From REEB85 sp018971455 (lineage in GTDB: Bacteria; Pseudomonadota; Alphaproteobacteria; Acetobacterales; Acetobacteraceae), in contig JAGWNT010000001.1 of NCBI GenBank assembly GCA_028871195.1, forward strand, positions 50,513 through 114,512: a DNA stretch of 64,000 bases. The letters are read 5' to 3'. Below the pieces are notes generated by a model. The model had not been told where the DNA came from. It made no database searches and saw only the letters and a program-made list of their open reading frames with translations. A program made the translations under genes and the position numbers. How positions within the stretch are numbered: position 1 is the first letter of the stretch; every line of letters begins with the position of its first letter. Shown in pieces: positions 60,235 to 64,000 of this stretch.

Positions 60235-61239
60235 TCATGGTGGCGGCAGCCAGAGCACCTGCTCGATCCGGTCCGCGCCGGCGGCGATCATCGCCAGCCG
60301 GTCGAAGCCCAATGCGATGCCGGCGCAGGGTGGCATGCCATGGGCCAGGGCGGCGAGGAAATCCTCGTCCAGCGGCCAGGTCTCGGCACCGTAGAGGGCG
60401 GCGCGCCGGGCGCGGTCGGCCAGGAACCGGTCGCGCTGCTCGGCGGCGTCGGTCAGTTCGACGAAGGCATTGGCCAGTTCCATGCCGCAGACGAACAGCT
60501 CGAAGCGCTCGGCGACGCGCGGGTCGGCCGGGTCGCGCCGCGCCAGCGCCGCCTGGGCGGCGGGCCAGTGGGTGAGGAAGGTCGGCAGCACCTGGCCGAT
60601 CACCGGCTCCACGCGCCCGAGCAGCAGGCGGAAGAACAGATCCTCCCACGTCTCGCCCGCGCGCAGGCTGACGCCGGCCTGGGCGGCTAGTGCGGCGGCG
60701 TCGCCGGCGGTGGCCAGGAGGTCGGCGCCGACATGGCGCGCGAACGCCTCGGCCACCGTCAGCGTCTCCACCGCGCGCAGATCGGTGGTGACGCCGCGGC
60801 AGGTGACGGCGGGCGGCAGGACGGCGCGCAGCAGGGCGTGGGTCTCGGCGATCAGCTCGGCCATGCCGGCGCCGGGGCGGTACCATTCCAGCATGGTGAA
60901 CTCGCAGGCGTGCAGGTCGCTGCCCTCGCCGTTGCGCCAGACGCGGGCGAGCTGGAAGATCGGGCCGGCGCCGGCGACGAGCAGCTTCTTCATGGCGAAT
61001 TCGGGGCTGGTGTGCAGCCAGAGTTTCCGCCGCTCGCCGGTGGGGGAGACCCGTTCGGTGGCGAAGGCGGCCAGGTGCACCTCCTCCCCCGGCGCCGGCA
61101 CCGCGCAGGGCGTCTCCACCTCGCTGTAGCCGCGCGCGATGAAGAAGGCGCGCACGGCGGCGGCCAGCTGGGCCCGGCGGCGCAGGAAGGGCAGCCGTGC
61201 CGCGAGGCTGTCCGGCGTCCAGGGCGGTTGCGTGCTCAT
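60235..61239 (-). CDS. epmA: EF-P--lysine ligase (EpmA/GenX)
   Basis: 334-residue lysyl-tRNA-synthetase-like enzyme that puts (R)-beta-lysine on the conserved Lys of EF-P. It has class II aaRS motif 2 (FQLARVWRNGEGSDLHACEFTMLEWY) and motif 3 (GIALGFDRLAMI), but no anticodon-binding N-terminal domain, so it is not a true lysyl-tRNA synthetase. It is divergent from epmB (24 bases apart) with efp just beyond, and the modification machinery is therefore complete. The ATG at 61239 is the last in-frame start before the epmB promoter region. Confidence 0.94.
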   Translation of the reverse strand: MSTQPPWTPDSLAARLPFLRRRAQLAAAVRAFFIARGYSEVETPCAVPAPGEEVHLAAFATERVSPTGERRKLWLHTSPEFAMKKLLVAGAGPIFQLARVWRNGEGSDLHACEFTMLEWYRPGAGMAELIAETHALLRAVLPPAVTCRGVTTDLRAVETLTVAEAFARHVGADLLATAGDAAALAAQAGVSLRAGETWEDLFFRLLLGRVEPVIGQVLPTFLTHWPAAQAALARRDPADPRVAERFELFVCGMELANAFVELTDAAEQRDRFLADRARRAALYGAETWPLDEDFLAALAHGMPPCAGIALGFDRLAMIAAGADRIEQVLWLPPP

Positions 61240-61263
61240 GCCCGCCAGACTACACGCCCGCCC

Positions 61264-62301
61264 ATGCAAGACGGCACCCCCCTGCGCAGCGTCGCCGCCC
61301 TGGCGGCGTCCGGGCTGATCCCGCCGGCCGAAGCCGCGGCGCTGGCCGCCGTCGAGGCGCGCTACGCGGTGGCGCTCACGCCTGCCATGCGGGCGCTGAT
61401 CGAGACGGCGGACGACCCGATCGGCCGGCAGTTCATTCCCGACCTCGCCGAGCTTGCCGTCGCCGCGCATGAGCAGACCGACCCGATCGGCGATGACGCG
61501 CTCTCCCCGGTCAAGGGCATCGTGCACCGTTATGCCGACCGCGCGCTGCTCAAGCCGCTGCTGGTCTGCCCGGTCTATTGCCGGTTCTGCTTCCGCCGCG
61601 AGCATGTCGGCCCCGATGGCGGGGTGCTCACCGAGGCCGAACTCGCGGCGGCGTATGACTGGCTGCGCGCGCGCCCGGCGATCCGCGAGGTCATCCTCTC
61701 GGGCGGCGACCCGCTGATGCTCTCCCCGCGGCGGCTTTCCGCCATTCTGGGCGCGCTGTCCGATATCCCGCATGTCGAGACCCTGCGCATCCACAGCCGC
61801 GTGCCGGTCGCCGACCCCGCGCGGCTGGATGCCGCCCTGGCCGCGGCGATGGCCACCGAAACGCCGCTCTTCCTGGTGGTGCACGCCAACCACGCCCGCG
61901 AATTCACCCCCGCCGCCCGGGCCGCGCTGCGGCGGGTGCAGGGGCATGGCGTGCCGGTGCTCGGCCAATCGGTGCTGCTGCGCGGGGTGAATGACAGCAC
62001 CGCGGCGCTGGAGGCGCTGTTCCGCGCCATGCTGGCGGCTCGGGTGAAGCCCTACTACCTGCACCAGCTCGACGCCGCCCCGGGCACCGCGCGCTTCCAT
62101 GTGCCGATCGCCGAGGGCCGCGCTCTGCTCGCCGGGCTGCGTGGGCGGGTGAGCGGCCTGGCCTGGCCGACCTACGTGCTCGACATTCCCGGCGGCCACG
62201 GCAAGGTGCCGCTCGGGCCGACCTATCTGCGCCCGGACGGCACCGTGCTGGACCCGGCCGGGCAGCCCCATCGCCTTGCCGGTTCGGCGGGTTCGGTCTA
62301 G
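61264..62301 (+). CDS. epmB: EF-P beta-lysylation lysine 2,3-aminomutase (EpmB)
   Basis: Radical SAM, PLP-dependent lysine 2,3-aminomutase of 345 residues that makes (R)-beta-lysine for EpmA. The cluster-binding motif is CPVYCRFCFRR (CxxxCxxC). ILSGGDPLMLSPRRL and HARE-type segments follow. PGGHGKVPLGP near the C-terminus holds the PLP lysine of the family. EpmB is the short form of aminomutase (about 340), matching this protein. It is followed 56 bases later by efp. Confidence 0.93.
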   Translation: MQDGTPLRSVAALAASGLIPPAEAAALAAVEARYAVALTPAMRALIETADDPIGRQFIPDLAELAVAAHEQTDPIGDDALSPVKGIVHRYADRALLKPLLVCPVYCRFCFRREHVGPDGGVLTEAELAAAYDWLRARPAIREVILSGGDPLMLSPRRLSAILGALSDIPHVETLRIHSRVPVADPARLDAALAAAMATETPLFLVVHANHAREFTPAARAALRRVQGHGVPVLGQSVLLRGVNDSTAALEALFRAMLAARVKPYYLHQLDAAPGTARFHVPIAEGRALLAGLRGRVSGLAWPTYVLDIPGGHGKVPLGPTYLRPDGTVLDPAGQPHRLAGSAGSV

Positions 62302-62357
62302 AAGCCGCGCTCCCCGCCTCCGTCCACAATGCCCCCTACCCATATCGAGAGCAGACG

Positions 62358-62924
62358 ATGAAGCAGCAGGCCAACCTGATCCGCGCCGGCCAGGTGATCG
62401 AGCACGAAGGGCGCCGCTGGACGGTGCTGAAGCAGCAGATCATCACCCCCGGCAAGGGCGGCGCCTTCATCCAGGTGGAGATGCGCGACCTCAAGACCGG
62501 CAACAAGACCAATGAGCGCTGGCGCACCGCCGACACCGTCGAGCGGCTGATGACCGACAACCGCGAGTTCACCTATTCCTACACCGATGGCGAGAACCTG
62601 GTCCTGATGGACCCGGAGACCTTCGAGCAGACCATGGTGCCGGTCGCCATCCTCGGCGAGCAGGTGGCCTTCCTGCAGGACAACATGACGGTCGAGGCGG
62701 ATCTGGTGGAGGGCGAGGTGGTCGGCCTGCACCTGCCGGCGACCGTGGTGCTGGAGATCGTCGAGGCCGACCCGGTGGTCAAGGGCCAGACGGCGACCAG
62801 CAGCTACAAGCCGGCGCTGCTGTCCAACGGCGTCAAGACCGCCGTGCCCCCCTTCATCGAGAGCGGCGAGAAGATCGTGGTGCGCACCGAGGACGCCTCC
62901 TACGTGGAGCGCTTCAAGGGGTAG
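62358..62924 (+). CDS. efp: Elongation factor P
   Basis: 188-residue translation factor that relieves ribosome stalling at polyproline. It has the KOW-like N-terminal domain with the modified Lys in PGKGGA (residue 33), two OB domains and the C-terminal GEKIVVRTEDASYVERF. The Lys at the loop tip and the adjacent EpmA/EpmB mean it is probably beta-lysylated. The inositol-phosphatase gene begins 5 bases after its stop. The proline-rich protein at the window end is the kind of product that needs EF-P. Confidence 0.96.
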   Translation: MKQQANLIRAGQVIEHEGRRWTVLKQQIITPGKGGAFIQVEMRDLKTGNKTNERWRTADTVERLMTDNREFTYSYTDGENLVLMDPETFEQTMVPVAILGEQVAFLQDNMTVEADLVEGEVVGLHLPATVVLEIVEADPVVKGQTATSSYKPALLSNGVKTAVPPFIESGEKIVVRTEDASYVERFKG

Positions 62925-62929
62925 GTATC

Positions 62930-63763
62930 GTGGCGCTTCGCCTCTCTCCCCACATGACGGTGATGCAGAACGCCGTGCAGCGCGCCGCCAAGCGCCTGCT
63001 GCGCGATTTCGCCGAGGTCGAGCAGTTGCAGGTCAGCATCAAGGGGCCGGGCGACTTCGTCAGCCAGGCCGACCTGCGCGCCGAGGCCAGCCTGCGCGAC
63101 GAGCTGAACAAGGCACGGCCGGGCTATGCCTTCCTGATGGAGGAATCGGGCGCCTCCGGTTCGGAGAACTGGACCTGGCGCTGGGTGGTGGACCCGCTCG
63201 ACGGCACCACCAACTTCCTGCACGGCATTCCGCACTGGGCGATCAGCATCGGACTGGAACGGCGCGGTGAGGACGGCACGGCTGAAATGGTGGCCGGGCT
63301 GGTCTATGCCCCGGCGGTCGATGAGATGTTCTGGGCCGAGAAGGGCGTCGGCGCCTTCATGAACGAGCGGCGGCTGCGCGTCTCGGCGCGGCGCAACCTG
63401 CATGAGGCGGTGTTCGCCACCGGCATCCCCTTCGCCGCCGTCGATGCGCGCCGGCGGCTGGCCTTCGCCCGCACGCTGGGCTCGCTGATGCCGCAGGTCG
63501 CCGGCATTCGCCGCTTCGGCGCCGCGGCGCTGGACCTGGCCTGGGTCGGCGCCGGGCGGTTCGACGGGTTCTGGGAGCTCGGCCTGCACCCGTGGGATGT
63601 CGCCGCCGGGCTGCTGATCGTCCGCGAGGCCGGCGGCTACGCGACCGATCCGCAGGGCGGGGAGGCGACGATGGGCGGCGATGTGGTGGCGGCCAATCCG
63701 CACCTGCACGGCCCGCTCTGCGCCGCGGTGGCCGACGGGGTGGCGGCGGCGCGCGCCATCTGA
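62930..63763 (+). CDS. Inositol monophosphatase family protein (SuhB-like)
   Basis: 277-residue Mg-dependent phosphatase. It has the metal and active-site motifs GPGDFVSQADLRAE, EESG, WVVDPLDGTTNF (the IMP signature), and GLHPWDVAAGLLIVREAGG near the C-terminus. Members hydrolyse inositol phosphate or related sugar phosphates, and some (SuhB) also act on RNA polymerase. The start is GTG at 62930, five bases after the efp stop; an ATG at 62954 (MTVMQNAVQRAAKRLLRDF) is a plausible alternative. Confidence 0.9.
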   Translation: MALRLSPHMTVMQNAVQRAAKRLLRDFAEVEQLQVSIKGPGDFVSQADLRAEASLRDELNKARPGYAFLMEESGASGSENWTWRWVVDPLDGTTNFLHGIPHWAISIGLERRGEDGTAEMVAGLVYAPAVDEMFWAEKGVGAFMNERRLRVSARRNLHEAVFATGIPFAAVDARRRLAFARTLGSLMPQVAGIRRFGAAALDLAWVGAGRFDGFWELGLHPWDVAAGLLIVREAGGYATDPQGGEATMGGDVVAANPHLHGPLCAAVADGVAAARAI

Positions 63764-63835
63764 CGGCCGCCGGGCCGGTTCCCGATCATCCGGCGATTTC
63801 CGTCCGGGCCGGATTGCTCTACGGTGCCTTCGCAT

Positions 63836-64000
63836 ATGCGATATTCTCTTGCCCCTCTCGCCGGTGTTCTGGCGGCGCTGATGTGCGGCCCGGCGGGTGC
63901 CGCCCCGCGCGTGCCGCCCCAGGCGCTGCCGCTGCCCCTGCCGCCCCGTCCGGTGGCGCCGCCGGCGCCCGTTCCGGTGGCCGCGCCGCCGGCGGTGCCC
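63836..64000 (+). CDS. Proline-rich exported protein, 5' part only
   Basis: Open frame that runs off the window end (55 codons seen). The N-terminus is a signal peptide (RYSLAPLAGVLAALMCGPAGA), followed by an Ala/Pro/Val repeat region (PLPLPPRPVAPPAPVPVAAPP). Nothing else can be said; a cell-wall-spanning linker is one possibility. ATG at 63836 has no strong ribosome site. Confidence 0.5.
   Translation, partial: MRYSLAPLAGVLAALMCGPAGAAPRVPPQALPLPLPPRPVAPPAPVPVAAPPAVP

Noticed and set aside
60235..61239. Lysyl-tRNA synthetase
   Set aside because: It lacks the anticodon-binding N-terminal domain, is only 334 residues and lies next to epmB and efp, so it is EpmA.

Overview
This is high-GC (about 70%) bacterial DNA. 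I read it as an alphaproteobacterium of the Acetobacteraceae/Rhodospirillales type. The reasons are the dense overlapping operons (many ATGA/GTGA stop-start junctions), a rluD-like gene followed by rpoH, a SPOR-domain lytic transglycosylase, and an EF-P/EpmA/EpmB set. The taxonomic call is inference. There is no rRNA, CRISPR array, integrase, transposase or plasmid replication gene. One tRNA (Val, anticodon GAC) is present.

Layout. 1-3804: envelope genes (lytic transglycosylase, glycine-zipper lipoprotein, two-gene polysaccharide ABC exporter). 3812-13888: a sugar-acid catabolic island with a peptide/oligosaccharide-type ABC importer, a GntR/FCD regulator, a UxuA-type dehydratase, an enolase-superfamily dehydratase and a beta-propeller lactonase. 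Two near-identical operator-like sites (9632-9650 and 11601-11619) appear to tie it together. 13984-16792: a class I CoA-transferase/hydrolase pair plus a CaiB/BaiF CoA-transferase. 16854-18424: surface-sugar genes (CmcI-type protein, glucose-1-phosphate cytidylyltransferase). 18432-24616: assorted metabolism (SDR, class III aminotransferase, S9 prolyl peptidase, EthD-like protein, homocysteine methyltransferase).

24638-33419: a compact aerobic benzoyl-CoA (box) locus. It holds boxR, boxA, boxB, boxC, an alpha/beta hydrolase, benzoate-CoA ligase and a divergent metallo-beta-lactamase-fold hydrolase. Two TGCA-N6-TGCA sites, each enclosing a TATAAT, lie upstream of boxC and between the ligase and the hydrolase; they look like BoxR operators. 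No boxD aldehyde dehydrogenase is in the window.

33427-42988: housekeeping and signalling (small membrane protein, RluD-like synthase, rpoH with a clear promoter and terminator, a pseudokinase/membrane protein pair, an EAL phosphodiesterase, a second lytic transglycosylase, a likely intergenic small RNA, a short ORF coupled to an SGNH hydrolase, an N-formylglutamate amidohydrolase-like protein, tRNA-Val).

42999-55879: a large two-way catabolic cluster. One arm has SDR, isochorismatase-fold protein, HyuA, HyuB and an isocitrate-lyase-superfamily lyase, with a glyoxalase-II-like hydrolase and a GMC oxidoreductase downstream. The other arm has aconitase-type large and small subunits and a GntR/UTRA regulator. 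A palindromic operator candidate sits between the arms. The gene set suggests opening of a cyclic amide or imide, hydration of a maleate-like acid and C-C cleavage, a pathway I cannot match to a described one. 55828-64000: a membrane protein, a small caspase-fold-like protein (possible C80-type His/Cys pair), a second EAL protein, a fasciclin-domain lipoprotein, a small lipoprotein, epmA/epmB/efp, an inositol monophosphatase and the start of a proline-rich secreted protein.
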